Shown here piece by piece: positions 31,606 to 39,481 of a DNA stretch of 48,453 nt. Numbering within the stretch: the first letter of the stretch is position 1; each line of letters begins with the position of its first letter. The notes under the pieces were generated by a model. The model had not been told where the DNA came from, did not search any database, and was given only the letters and a program-made list of their open reading frames with translations. Made by a program: the position numbers and the translations under genes. Source of the stretch: a virus; the IMG/VR virus record IMGVR_UViG_3300025168_000139, positions 1-48,453 of that record; one strand, written 5' to 3'.

Positions 31606-31968
31606 ATGCCTTTAAATTGGAATATAGCGGAAACAACCGCTTATAAAAATAAAAACCAATATGAAAACTTTAATTTTATATTGGACGCTATAGTATTTTC
31701 AACTATGGCTGTTGATATAGGTCAGATAAAAAACGAAGATCTTGCCGACCAATTTGTAGATAGAATTATTTTGATCGAATCTAATTTTGGAAAACTATAT
31801 GCTTTATCGGGAACGCCTAGAAAATCATTACTAGCTGATAGAGATTTATTAAAAAATTTTATCGGATTAAGAACTAATGTTTTAACCTTGCCATTTAATA
31901 AATGGTATAAAACAAAAATTTTAGATAGAAGATTCAAACTTTATGAGGAACTTAAAAATGTCAGTTAA
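31606..31968 (+). CDS. Hypothetical accessory protein
   Basis: Start taken at ATG 31606 with GGAGAAGAG just upstream; an in-frame ATG at 31594 would translate this ribosome-site box as MEKR. The 120-residue product is helical (NFILDAIVFSTMAVDIGQIK, DLADQFVDRIILIESNF) with a basic end. No motif recognised. Overlaps the next gene by 11 bp. Confidence 0.6.
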   Translation: MPLNWNIAETTAYKNKNQYENFNFILDAIVFSTMAVDIGQIKNEDLADQFVDRIILIESNFGKLYALSGTPRKSLLADRDLLKNFIGLRTNVLTLPFNKWYKTKILDRRFKLYEELKNVS

Positions 31969-32197
31969 AAAATTATCTTCAGTATTTAAAACCGGTTGTG
32001 AGCTGAAAATAACCCGCCCGCAAGCGGAAGCATTAAAACACCTTTATAATTGGCACGATATAAAAAACCGCCTTGGATTAACTTATTTAAATTTTAGGAG
32101 ATCTTTAAAACCGGTTATAGGCTGTGATGACTTTGTTATTGTTGATTGTGGAGGAATCTGGATAGGAATTACACCAGAAGGACACCGGCATAGCTGA
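31958..32197 (+). CDS. Small hypothetical protein
   Basis: Start at ATG 31958, with GAGG 8-9 nt upstream; 31943 is an alternative. The 79-residue product has a helical basic N-terminus (ELKITRPQAEALKHLYNWHD) and a beta-rich end (DDFVIVDCGGIWIGITPEG). Its N-terminus may bind nucleic acid. Function unknown. Confidence 0.55.
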   Translation: MSVKKLSSVFKTGCELKITRPQAEALKHLYNWHDIKNRLGLTYLNFRRSLKPVIGCDDFVIVDCGGIWIGITPEGHRHS

Positions 32198-32216
32198 CAG
32201 GCAAACACCCCGCAAT

Positions 32217-32247
32217 AACCCCGCCAAATTGACGGCGGGGTTTTTTT
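32217..32247 (+). terminator. Intrinsic terminator
   Basis: AACCCCGCC, AAATTGAC loop, GGCGGGGTT, then T tract. Confidence 0.93.
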
Positions 32248-32292
32248 ATGCCTATAATATCGCATATAAACAACGAAAGGAAAAAAACCAAA

Positions 32293-32592
32293 ATGAGACA
32301 ATATCCAATCTGGAATATTATAACCGCTTGCATTTATAAAAGCGGGAAATCATACGGAGTAAAAAACACCGGTGAAGTAGAAATAAGAGTCGGCACTAGC
32401 TCGAGTAATTCGCACACTTTTTTGAAACACCGCGTAACCCACCGCGAAGATGAACAAGGAAACAAAACTTTTTATTTTTACGTTGATAATGTTTGCTTCA
32501 AAAAAGGCTATTTAAAAAAAGGCGGGGAATTGCAAACAATAGATAATTACAGCGTTAATTTTGAACACTTCCCGCAATGTTTTAACCATTAG
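32293..32592 (+). CDS. Hypothetical accessory protein
   Basis: Start at ATG 32293 with GAAAGGA upstream, rather than 32248, which lies in the promoter-like element. The 99-residue product is beta-rich and basic (EVEIRVGTSSSNSHTFLKH, NKTFYFYVDNVCFKKGYL). Last gene before the non-coding region; followed by a hairpin CAGCTC-AAATG-GAGCTG and a terminator. Confidence 0.6.
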   Translation: MRQYPIWNIITACIYKSGKSYGVKNTGEVEIRVGTSSSNSHTFLKHRVTHREDEQGNKTFYFYVDNVCFKKGYLKKGGELQTIDNYSVNFEHFPQCFNH

Positions 32593-32638
32593 AAGGTAGT
32601 AACCCGCTCAGCTCAAATGGAGCTGTAGAACAAACCGA

Positions 32639-32672
32639 AAGCCCGCCCGATCTATTCCGGCGGGCTTTTTTA
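32639..32672 (+). terminator. Intrinsic terminator
   Basis: AAGCCCGCC, 11-nt loop, GGCGGGCTT, then T tract. Ends the accessory region. Confidence 0.93.
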
Positions 32673-33293
32673 TTAAAACGGCTTGTTTTAAAGACCACCA
32701 GACAGGCAAAAGAAAACCATTTAATATAATATACCCCGCCTTTTTCCTGCTTTTTAGCGTTCCTGCTTTATGTTATCCTGCCCCCCGCCCTGATGTTTTT
32801 ATGTATTTGACCAGCTCCCGCAGTAATTACTATATGTTGCGGGCCAGGTGGCAAGCTGCCACACAAGATATAGTGTTTTAAGGTTAAACAAGCGGACGCC
32901 GGACGCCCGCCCCTGATCCAAACGTACAGGAACCGATTCGCGTGGTTTAAAGACCGCCGACCGCATCCAATCGATGAAGTAAAACGCAACGGCGGGGAAA
33001 AAGTGATAGCACTTCCCGTGGTTTCTACAGCCCCACAGCCTACCCACTGACCGCGGTTTTTAAAACTGGATTCAATCGCACGGCGGGCGGTTTCCGGTTA
33101 CCGGTTACTGGTTTTTGGCGTGGTTCCGCGGTTTTTTAAGATTTTTTAAGATTCGGCGGGCACACAGCTCTGGGTACAGCAGCAAGGTCCATGTTTCTCA
33201 CAAATAATGTATAGTATTTTTGTATTAGATACGTTAGTATAGGATAAAGCCCACAGGTACCCTACAGGTACCCTAAGGGTCCCCGGAGCGCGA
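32673..33293. other. Non-coding, repeat-rich region before TerL (packaging or origin candidate)
   Basis: About 620 bp without a credible gene, clearly richer in G and C than its flanks. It contains the hairpin GTGGCA-AGC-TGCCAC (32848-32862), tandem CCGGTTA (33094-33107), tandem TTTTTTAAGA (33132-33151) and tandem ACAGGTACCCT (33253-33274), the last directly before the GGAG ribosome site of TerL. A possible promoter TTGTAT (33220-33225) with GATAAA 17 nt later precedes TerL. Position and repeats fit a pac/cos or replication origin. Confidence 0.55.
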
Positions 33294-34751
33294 ATGGAAG
33301 CACAAGAAGTAACCTCGAAACGATTAAAGCTTGAATTAAGGCTAGAGCAGTTAAAAAAAATAGATTATTCACAAAATAATTTTTTACATTTTGTGAAGTC
33401 TATGTGGCCTGAATTTATTGCAGGGGCCCATCATAAAATTATATCTGACAAGCTTGAAGACATTGCAAGCGGTAAACTAAAAAGATTGATTGTTAACATG
33501 CCCCCGCGACACACGAAGTCTGAGTTTGCCAGCTATCTCTTTCCAGCGTGGATGATCGGCCGTAAGCCGACAATGAAAATTATACAGGCGACACACACAA
33601 CAGAACTTGCTGTCAGTTTTGGTCGTAAAGTAAAAAACCTTCTGGAACGTGACGAGTACAAGGAAATATTTCCAGACGCACATCTATCTGTTGACAGTAA
33701 GGCATCTGGTCGTTGGGATACAAAAGCCGGCGGCATGTATTACGCCGTGGGTGTCGGATCAAACCTAGCGGGTCGTGGTGGAGATCTTATTGTTATTGAT
33801 GACCCACACTCGGAACAGACAGCTATGTCAAACTCCGGTTTTGAAGATGCGTGGGAATGGTATACGGGGGGACCCCGACAGAGACTACAGCCCGGAGGAG
33901 CAATAGTTCTTGTACAGACAAGATGGTCGCTGAAAGATATGACAGGACAGTTGATAAAATCCATGGCCAAGGATCCCCTAGCTGACCAGTGGGAGGTTAT
34001 TGAGCTGCCAGCCATTATGCCCAGCGGCTCTGCCTGCTGGCCGGAATACTGGTCAAAAAAAGATTTAGACTCTGTAAAAGCTTCTATACCGCCGTCCAAA
34101 TGGAATGCACAGTACCAGCAAAACCCTACCGGTGAGGACAATGCGATTATTCCCCGTGGCTGGTGGAAACGATGGAAGAAGAAAAACGTGCCTGACCTAA
34201 AATATGTTATACAAAGTTATGATACGGCGTTCACGAAACGCGAAACGTCAGACTATTCTGCCATAACTACATGGGGTGTGTTTTCTCCTGAAGAAGGCGG
34301 ACCACCAGGATTAATACTACTGGACAGTAAAAAGGGACGTTGGGACTTTCCAGATTTAAAAGCCAAAGCTTTAGATGAATATGAGTACTGGGACCCCGAC
34401 ACGGTAATCGTGGAAGCAAAAGCAAGTGGGCTACCTTTGACCCACGAACTACGGAACACGGGTATTCCTGTTGTAAACTTTACGCCTTCTAAAGGTAATG
34501 ACAAGGTATCAAGGGTCCACTCGGTATCACCTTTGTTTGAAGCAGGGATGGTCTGGGCCCCCGAAGAGACGTTTGCAGACGAGATGATAGAAGAAGTTGC
34601 AGCTTTTCCAAATGGAGAGTATGATGACCTTGTAGATAGTATGACGCAGGCTTTAATGCGTTACCGGCAGGGTAACTTTGTAAACCTGCCTTCGGACGAT
34701 TGGGGCGATGACGAATTGAAAGAGACAAGGATAAGGGCTTATTATGGATGA
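33294..34751 (+). CDS. Terminase large subunit
   Basis: A 485-residue packaging motor. ATPase: adenine/Walker A region MPPRHTKSEFAS, Walker B LIVIDDPHSE, coupling motif VQTRWS. Nuclease domain (RNase H fold): SYDTAFTKRETSDYSA (Asp), VIVEAKASG (Glu), DDLVDSMTQAL (Asp). Full length for the family. It cuts concatemers and pumps DNA through the portal encoded 0.5 kb downstream. Starts the late operon; the stop overlaps the next gene by 8 bp. Confidence 0.97.
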   Translation: MEAQEVTSKRLKLELRLEQLKKIDYSQNNFLHFVKSMWPEFIAGAHHKIISDKLEDIASGKLKRLIVNMPPRHTKSEFASYLFPAWMIGRKPTMKIIQATHTTELAVSFGRKVKNLLERDEYKEIFPDAHLSVDSKASGRWDTKAGGMYYAVGVGSNLAGRGGDLIVIDDPHSEQTAMSNSGFEDAWEWYTGGPRQRLQPGGAIVLVQTRWSLKDMTGQLIKSMAKDPLADQWEVIELPAIMPSGSACWPEYWSKKDLDSVKASIPPSKWNAQYQQNPTGEDNAIIPRGWWKRWKKKNVPDLKYVIQSYDTAFTKRETSDYSAITTWGVFSPEEGGPPGLILLDSKKGRWDFPDLKAKALDEYEYWDPDTVIVEAKASGLPLTHELRNTGIPVVNFTPSKGNDKVSRVHSVSPLFEAGMVWAPEETFADEMIEEVAAFPNGEYDDLVDSMTQALMRYRQGNFVNLPSDDWGDDELKETRIRAYYG

Positions 34752-35007
34752 CTTCATGGATCTTATTCAGTGGATTGGCGGCGAACCGTTTGCCGTGGGA
34801 CTCCACCGAAAAAAAATTTTAGTAGGCGGTTTTGAAAAACTTTCGGATCTTGAAAGAGAAGCTTTGCAATACGAAGCTGACTGGCATGACAGGTATAATG
34901 TCAAAGGCGACCAGTACGGCATGAACTTTCAGAATGGTGGGGTAGTATCTTTACCCGCCGCACAAAAAATAAATAATTATTTTAATAAACTAAACAATGG
35001 GAGATAA
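34744..35007 (+). CDS. Hypothetical protein after TerL
   Basis: An 87-residue protein overlapping the TerL stop. MDDFMDLIQWIGGEPFAVGL then a helical, charged part (DLEREALQYEADWHDRYN). No motif recognised. Its place between TerL and portal suggests an assembly role. Confidence 0.6.
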   Translation: MDDFMDLIQWIGGEPFAVGLHRKKILVGGFEKLSDLEREALQYEADWHDRYNVKGDQYGMNFQNGGVVSLPAAQKINNYFNKLNNGR

Positions 35008-35009
35008 GA

Positions 35010-35303
35010 ATGAGTGACGAAGAACAACTTTTAAAAGCAGACGGGTTTGATAAGGCAGTTTTAGGCGTTGGCCGAAGATGCGGCCAACCGGACCTTTTAG
35101 TGTACGATTATCACAAGTGTTGCGAAATACTTGTGAAACGTGATAAGATGACGTATGAAGATGCAATGGAGTTTATGGAATATAATGTCGTAGGTGCATG
35201 GGTAGGAGAATTAACACCTGTTTTTGTAAATACAGACAAAGAAGAAATAAGTGAACTTTATGATTTATCAGAGGTACAGTTAGATGGCAAAACCACCCAT
35301 TAG
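35010..35303 (+). CDS. Conserved phage protein preceding portal
   Basis: A 97-residue protein of a type widespread before or within packaging modules: GFDKAVLGVG, VYDYHKCCEIL, MTYEDAMEFMEYNVVGAWVG, TPVFV. Function is not known to me. Its end overlaps the portal start by 20 bp. Confidence 0.7.
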   Translation: MSDEEQLLKADGFDKAVLGVGRRCGQPDLLVYDYHKCCEILVKRDKMTYEDAMEFMEYNVVGAWVGELTPVFVNTDKEEISELYDLSEVQLDGKTTH

Positions 35304-37719
35304 TTTAATGGACAGAAATGTTCCGGCACAGCTTGATCCGCAAGATCTGGAAGCTGAGATAGAGTTAGAGCTTCCCGGAAGTTTGGAGCCCAGAGAAATT
35401 GGTGAAATAGAAGTTGAGATGGAAGAAGACGGCGGTGCTGTCATTGATTTCGACCCGACAGCCACGGCTGCCGAATCAGCTCCACAGGATTTTTTTGGTA
35501 ATCTAGCAGAAAACATTGATGACCAGCAGCTAAGTACGTTAGCTGGTGAACTGGTAGCGGAGTATGAAGCAAACAAGAGCGGCCGTCAGGAATGGGAAGA
35601 TGCTTTTGCAAACGGTCTGGAACTTCTTGGTTTTAATTACAGTGAACGCTCGGAACCTTTCAATGGAGCCACAGGCGTTACACATCCGCTGTTAGCCGAA
35701 GCTGCTGTGCAGTTTCAGGCACAGGCATTTAACGAGCTGTTGCCAGCAGGTGGTCCGGTAAGAACAAGTATTATTGGAGCGACAACAAGGGAAACGGAAG
35801 ATCAGTCACAGCGTGTAAAAGATTTTATGAACCATTACATTACAAACGTAATGGAAGAGTATACACCTGAGTTTGACCAGATGTTGTTTTATTTGCCGCT
35901 GGCAGGATCTACCTTTAAGAAAGTATATTATGACGGGGCCCTCGACAGGGCTGTCAGTAAGTTTGTACCGGCAGAAAACCTTATTGTGCCTTACGAAGCA
36001 AACGATTTAGAAACCTGCCCTAATATAACACATACTGTAAAAATAAATTTAAACGAACTACGAAAGCAGCAGATATCAGGGTTCTATCTTGATATACCTG
36101 TATTACCGCAACAGGGTAACAGCAGTTCGTTGACACAGGAGATAAACGAATTAAGCGGTATGGAACCGTCACAGATAGATTATGACTGTACATTATTGGA
36201 ATGTCATGCTGACCTAGACTTAGAGGGTTACGAAGATATGGGTAAGGACGGTGAGCCTACCGGTATAAAGATACCCTATATTGTGACAATCAGTCAGGAT
36301 AATGGACAGGTATTGTCTATTCGTAGAAATTATGCAGAAGCAGACCCACAGAAGAAAAAGATACAATATTTTGTACATTATAAATTTTTACCCGGTTTTG
36401 GGTTTTACGGACTAGGTTTGATACATACTATCGGTGGTCTGTCACGGACCGCGACTGCTGCATTGAGACAGTTGATTGATGCAGGTACGTTATCTAATTT
36501 ACCAGCAGGCTTCAAGGCCCGTGGCTTACGGATCAGGGACGATGAGGAACCGCTCCAGCCCGGAGAGTTTAGGGACGTAGATGCCCCAGGTGGTGCAATA
36601 AGAGATTCTTTGATGCCGCTACCTTTCAAGGGTCCCGACCAGACATTATTTCAGTTATTAGGTTTTGTTGTTCAAGCAGGACAACGATTCGCAACTATTA
36701 CCGACTTAAAGGTTGGTGATGGAAACCAGCAGGCAGCCGTAGGTACTACCATAGCAATGATGGAACAGGGCTCACGGGTCATGTCTGCTGTACATAAACG
36801 CTTGCATTATGCAATGCGTGTAGAATTTAAACTACTTTCTAAAGTTATGGCCGATAGCTTGCCGCCTGAATATCCTTATGCGATAGAAGGCGCGGAAGCT
36901 ACGATCAAAGCACAGGATTTTGATGATCGTGTAGACATCATCCCTGTGTCCAATCCAAACGTCTTTAGTCAGTCTCAGCGTATCGCGCTTGCTCAGACAC
37001 AAATGCAGCTAGCAGCACAAGCTCCTGAAATGCATAATATGTATGAGGTGTACCGTGATATGTATGAAGCATTGGGTGTAAGAAATATTGATAAATATCT
37101 TAACCCACCTGTTTCTCAGGAGCCTGCACCAAAAGACCCAGCACAGGAGAATATGGATGTATTGGATCAAGCCCCCCTTGTGGCCTTTCAAGGACAAAAC
37201 CATCAAGCGCATATCATGGCCCATTTGGTTTTTGGCGGTTCGCCTACAGTTAGTGGAACGCCTCCGGTTGCTGTTGCATTACAAAAACACGTTATGGAAC
37301 ATGTTAAAATCCAAGCTCAAGAACGGGCTATGGCTGAAGTCACTCAAAAAAGAGGACCCCAAACGCAAGAGGGGCCGTCCCAAGAAGAAATCCTGACTAT
37401 GGAATCTTTAACAGCACAATATGTGGCTGAAGGGTTGCAGCAGGTTCAGCAACTTAGCCAGCAATTAAGCGGTGCAGGAGCCCCTGACCCTGTTGTTGAA
37501 TTAAAACAACAAGAATTACAGCTAAGAGCACAGAAAGATCAGGCCGATATAGAGCGTGAACAAGCTAAATTGCAACTAAAAAGTAAACAGATCAATCAAT
37601 CGGGCGATATTTCACGGGAAAGAATACAAAGTCAGGAAAACATGACGGGTGATCGTATCGATGCTGCGAGAGAACGAGAAATTTTGAAACAACAGGCAAA
37701 ACAAAGGAGTGGACAATGA
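35284..37719 (+). CDS. Portal protein
   Basis: An 811-residue portal, large as in P22-like and marine podoviruses. Acidic N-terminus (~90 residues), then WEDAFANGLELLGFNYSER and GATGVTHPLLAEAAVQFQAQ, the usual start of the clip/wing core, FYLPLAGSTFKKVYYD, PAENLIVPYEA and PGFGFYGLGLIHTIGGL. The C-terminal ~150 residues form a Gln/Lys/Arg-rich coiled coil (barrel-like). The dodecamer sits at the capsid vertex, docking TerL and later the adaptors. Confidence 0.92.
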   Translation: MAKPPISLMDRNVPAQLDPQDLEAEIELELPGSLEPREIGEIEVEMEEDGGAVIDFDPTATAAESAPQDFFGNLAENIDDQQLSTLAGELVAEYEANKSGRQEWEDAFANGLELLGFNYSERSEPFNGATGVTHPLLAEAAVQFQAQAFNELLPAGGPVRTSIIGATTRETEDQSQRVKDFMNHYITNVMEEYTPEFDQMLFYLPLAGSTFKKVYYDGALDRAVSKFVPAENLIVPYEANDLETCPNITHTVKINLNELRKQQISGFYLDIPVLPQQGNSSSLTQEINELSGMEPSQIDYDCTLLECHADLDLEGYEDMGKDGEPTGIKIPYIVTISQDNGQVLSIRRNYAEADPQKKKIQYFVHYKFLPGFGFYGLGLIHTIGGLSRTATAALRQLIDAGTLSNLPAGFKARGLRIRDDEEPLQPGEFRDVDAPGGAIRDSLMPLPFKGPDQTLFQLLGFVVQAGQRFATITDLKVGDGNQQAAVGTTIAMMEQGSRVMSAVHKRLHYAMRVEFKLLSKVMADSLPPEYPYAIEGAEATIKAQDFDDRVDIIPVSNPNVFSQSQRIALAQTQMQLAAQAPEMHNMYEVYRDMYEALGVRNIDKYLNPPVSQEPAPKDPAQENMDVLDQAPLVAFQGQNHQAHIMAHLVFGGSPTVSGTPPVAVALQKHVMEHVKIQAQERAMAEVTQKRGPQTQEGPSQEEILTMESLTAQYVAEGLQQVQQLSQQLSGAGAPDPVVELKQQELQLRAQKDQADIEREQAKLQLKSKQINQSGDISRERIQSQENMTGDRIDAAREREILKQQAKQRSGQ

Positions 37720-37880
37720 GCAAAGTTCGTATTGTTACCGGAAAAGCAAAGGTAAAAATGATAAATGACGACCAAAGCTATAAGTTAAAGCAGGTTTCTG
37801 TACCAAAAGGGCCTTTAAAGAAGAAAAAAGCCCTTGGAATGGGTGCAGCGAAGCGTGGCGGTGACTATTTAGGCGTGTAA
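37716..37880 (+). CDS. Small basic protein with GMGAAKRGGDY tail
   Basis: A 54-residue Lys-rich protein starting as ATGA over the portal stop and ending TAATG into the next gene. The C-terminus KKKKALGMGAAKRGGDYLGV follows the GxGxAxRG pattern of small proteins encoded after portal genes in marine phages. Possibly DNA-binding or assembly-related. Confidence 0.65.
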   Translation: MSKVRIVTGKAKVKMINDDQSYKLKQVSVPKGPLKKKKALGMGAAKRGGDYLGV

Positions 37881-38212
37881 TGTCTGAAAAAAAGCTACAA
37901 GAAGGCAGTAGATACTTAAAACATGACCTTGATGGTGATGGAATTGTAACGGACGAAGAAATAGCCCGTGAAGAACGAATTATTCGTTTGGAAAACAATG
38001 ATAAGATGCAGGACCAGCAGCGTATGCTTTGCTGGGTGTCTTCCATATCTTCCATAGTGTTAATTGTAGTAGTAATGTCACCTCTTATTCCAAATGCAAG
38101 GGTAGAAATGGTCACAGCTTTACTTTCTACCTATGTTGTAGCAAATTTAGGTATTGTAGCAACATTTATGGGTACGACTGCTTTTACAAGGTCAAAAGAA
38201 AATGGTAAATGA
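37880..38212 (+). CDS. Membrane protein with EF-hand-like loop, holin candidate
   Basis: A 110-residue protein. Residues 16-27 are DLDGDGIVTDEE, a complete EF-hand calcium loop (Asp 1,3,5; Gly 6; Glu 12). Two hydrophobic segments follow (WVSSISSIVLIVVVMSPLI and the VANLGIVATFMGTTAF part). Size and topology fit a small holin, with a cytoplasmic calcium-binding head. Couples to both neighbours by overlap. Confidence 0.6.
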   Translation: MSEKKLQEGSRYLKHDLDGDGIVTDEEIAREERIIRLENNDKMQDQQRMLCWVSSISSIVLIVVVMSPLIPNARVEMVTALLSTYVVANLGIVATFMGTTAFTRSKENGK

Positions 38213-38391
38213 TATGGGTATTGATAGTAATTTTACATGGAACGGATATACAAGAACGTGTTTTTTTCTCAGATCTTAACACATGTCTCTCCTTTGCCGA
38301 AAAAATACGGGCACAGAACACGCACCAGCAAACTGCGTTTTCCCAAGTTTATGTCACGACTTACTGCGTTCCTCAAAAGGAAGGACAATGA
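38209..38391 (+). CDS. Small exported-looking protein
   Basis: A 60-residue protein with a short hydrophobic start (MIWVLIVILHG) and two Cys (NTCLSFAEKI, TTYCVPQ). This layout recurs in marine phages near holin genes. Probably membrane-attached; may assist lysis. ATGA overlap with the upstream stop. Confidence 0.6.
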   Translation: MIWVLIVILHGTDIQERVFFSDLNTCLSFAEKIRAQNTHQQTAFSQVYVTTYCVPQKEGQ

Positions 38392-38421
38392 AGATCCTAA
38401 ATACTTAAAAGGAAAAAGTAA

Positions 38422-38622
38422 ATGATGGAACAAACAATAAGTGACGTAGAAAACTTAACTAAAACCGTTAATTTTAATGAGGGTGGTGGTAGTGATGTTG
38501 AAGCTGGTATACAGTTTATTTACCACATGCGAGAGCACTTGGTTGATATTGGAATTGCGACAGTATATGGTTTAGCTGTATACGCACTGTTTTTATGGAT
38601 TACTAAAACAATAAAGGGGTAA
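38422..38622 (+). CDS. Small protein with C-terminal membrane segment
   Basis: A 66-residue protein; ATG at 38422 or 38425, with AAGGAAAAAG upstream. Soluble N-terminus, Gly-rich middle, then IGIATVYGLAVYALFLWITK as a tail anchor. Function unknown; sits in a cluster of small membrane and basic proteins. Confidence 0.6.
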   Translation: MMEQTISDVENLTKTVNFNEGGGSDVEAGIQFIYHMREHLVDIGIATVYGLAVYALFLWITKTIKG

Positions 38623-38625
38623 CAA

Positions 38626-38802
38626 ATGGCTGTAAAGGGATTTAGAAAACCAAAATCAAGTGGAGGAAAATCAACTCCAAAAAACAAAGCATTATACTCA
38701 AGAGTTAAATCCGAAGCAAAACGTAAGTTTGATGTATATCCTAGTGCTTATGCAAATGCTTGGCTTGTTAAGACATACAAGAAAAGAGGCGGAACTTACT
38801 AA
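38626..38802 (+). CDS. Small basic protein (YPSAYANAWLVKTYKKRGG type)
   Basis: A 58-residue Lys/Arg-rich protein, ATG at 38626 with AGGGGT upstream. The C-terminal ~38 residues match a motif seen in marine phages and algal viruses (KSEAKRKFDVYPSAYANAWL then YKKRGG). First of three consecutive small basic proteins. Likely nucleic-acid binding; unproven. Confidence 0.65.
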   Translation: MAVKGFRKPKSSGGKSTPKNKALYSRVKSEAKRKFDVYPSAYANAWLVKTYKKRGGTY

Positions 38803-39053
38803 TGGCTAAACCACAGGGCGGCCTGACTAAATGGTTTAAAGAAGATTGGCGCGATGTAAAGACAGGAAAAAAATGTGGTCGATCTGGTAAAGAAAAAAAG
38901 AAAAGACCATATCCTGCTTGCAGACCTGCCGCCGTTGCTGGTAGAATATCAAAATCAGAAGCTCGTAAGAAAACAGGATCGGGTAAAGTCAAATGGTCTG
39001 TAACAGCTTCGGGGCGTAAACGTAAGCCAATGAGAAAAACAAAGAAAGCATAA
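38802..39053 (+). CDS. Small basic protein, DUF5872-like
   Basis: An 83-residue basic protein beginning with GGLTKWFKEDWRDVKTG, then CGR and YPACRP, a pattern I associate with DUF5872 proteins in marine phages and giant algal viruses. The C-terminus is almost all Lys/Arg/Ser. Start overlaps the previous stop. May condense or cover DNA. Confidence 0.65.
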   Translation: MAKPQGGLTKWFKEDWRDVKTGKKCGRSGKEKKKRPYPACRPAAVAGRISKSEARKKTGSGKVKWSVTASGRKRKPMRKTKKA

Positions 39054-39340
39054 TGGCACGAAAACCAGACAAACAACCACCTAAGACTAAAAAGTATTAT
39101 CGCTCTACCAAATCTGGTGCGGGTATGACAAAGGAAGGTGTTGCCAGATACAGGCGTGAAAACCCTGGCAGTAAATTAAAAACAGCGGTCACGGGTAAGG
39201 TTAAAAAAGGCAGTAAGGCTGCAAATAGACGTAAATCATATTGTGCAAGATCATTAGGTCAGTTGAAAAGAAGTTCAGCAAAGACAAGAAATGATCCTAA
39301 TTCAAGAATTAGACAAGCAAGAAGAAGATGGAAATGTTAA
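39053..39340 (+). CDS. Small basic protein, DUF6321-like
   Basis: A 95-residue basic protein: GAGMTKEGVARYRRENPGSK, LKTAVTGKVKKGSKAANRRK, YCARS and a tail DPNSRIRQARRRWKC. The order matches the DUF6321-type proteins shared by marine phages and algal viruses. Overlaps the preceding stop. Followed by the structured intergenic region. Confidence 0.7.
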   Translation: MARKPDKQPPKTKKYYRSTKSGAGMTKEGVARYRRENPGSKLKTAVTGKVKKGSKAANRRKSYCARSLGQLKRSSAKTRNDPNSRIRQARRRWKC

Positions 39341-39344
39341 TATA

Positions 39345-39464
39345 TGAGGAAGGTTCGCAGGGGTGCCTGCCTTCCTCACCAGTTATGAGGGGTGTTTGTG
39401 TATTTTAACTTTAACTTTATTTAGAGTAGATATTTTATACAAATGGTAAGGCAGATACCCCTCA
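39345..39464 (+). ncRNA. Structured intergenic element before holin
   Basis: Hairpin A: TGAGGAAG (39345-39352), GTTC bulge, GCAGG, GGTG loop, CCTGC, CTTCCTCA (39371-39378), 13 bp in total. Pairing B: TGAGGGGT (39386-39393) with ACCCCTCA (39457-39464), enclosing a T/A-rich stretch. No T tract follows either hairpin, so it is not a plain terminator. Could be an RNase-processing site, a leader element or an operator pair. Confidence 0.5.
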
Positions 39465-39481
39465 CCAAATAAGGAGTTAAT

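Noticed and set aside
32768-33047. Two minus-strand ORFs (73 and 82 aa) in the non-coding region
   Set aside because: They overlap each other in different frames, have no ribosome site, and their residue make-up looks random; the region shows DNA repeats instead.
33064-33110. tRNA-like fragment around GGATTCAATC
   Set aside because: The arms around the TTCAA loop do not pair and no anticodon stem is found.
34253-34806. Minus-strand ORFs opposite TerL and the following gene
   Set aside because: Shadow frames; conserved TerL nuclease residues are on the plus strand here.
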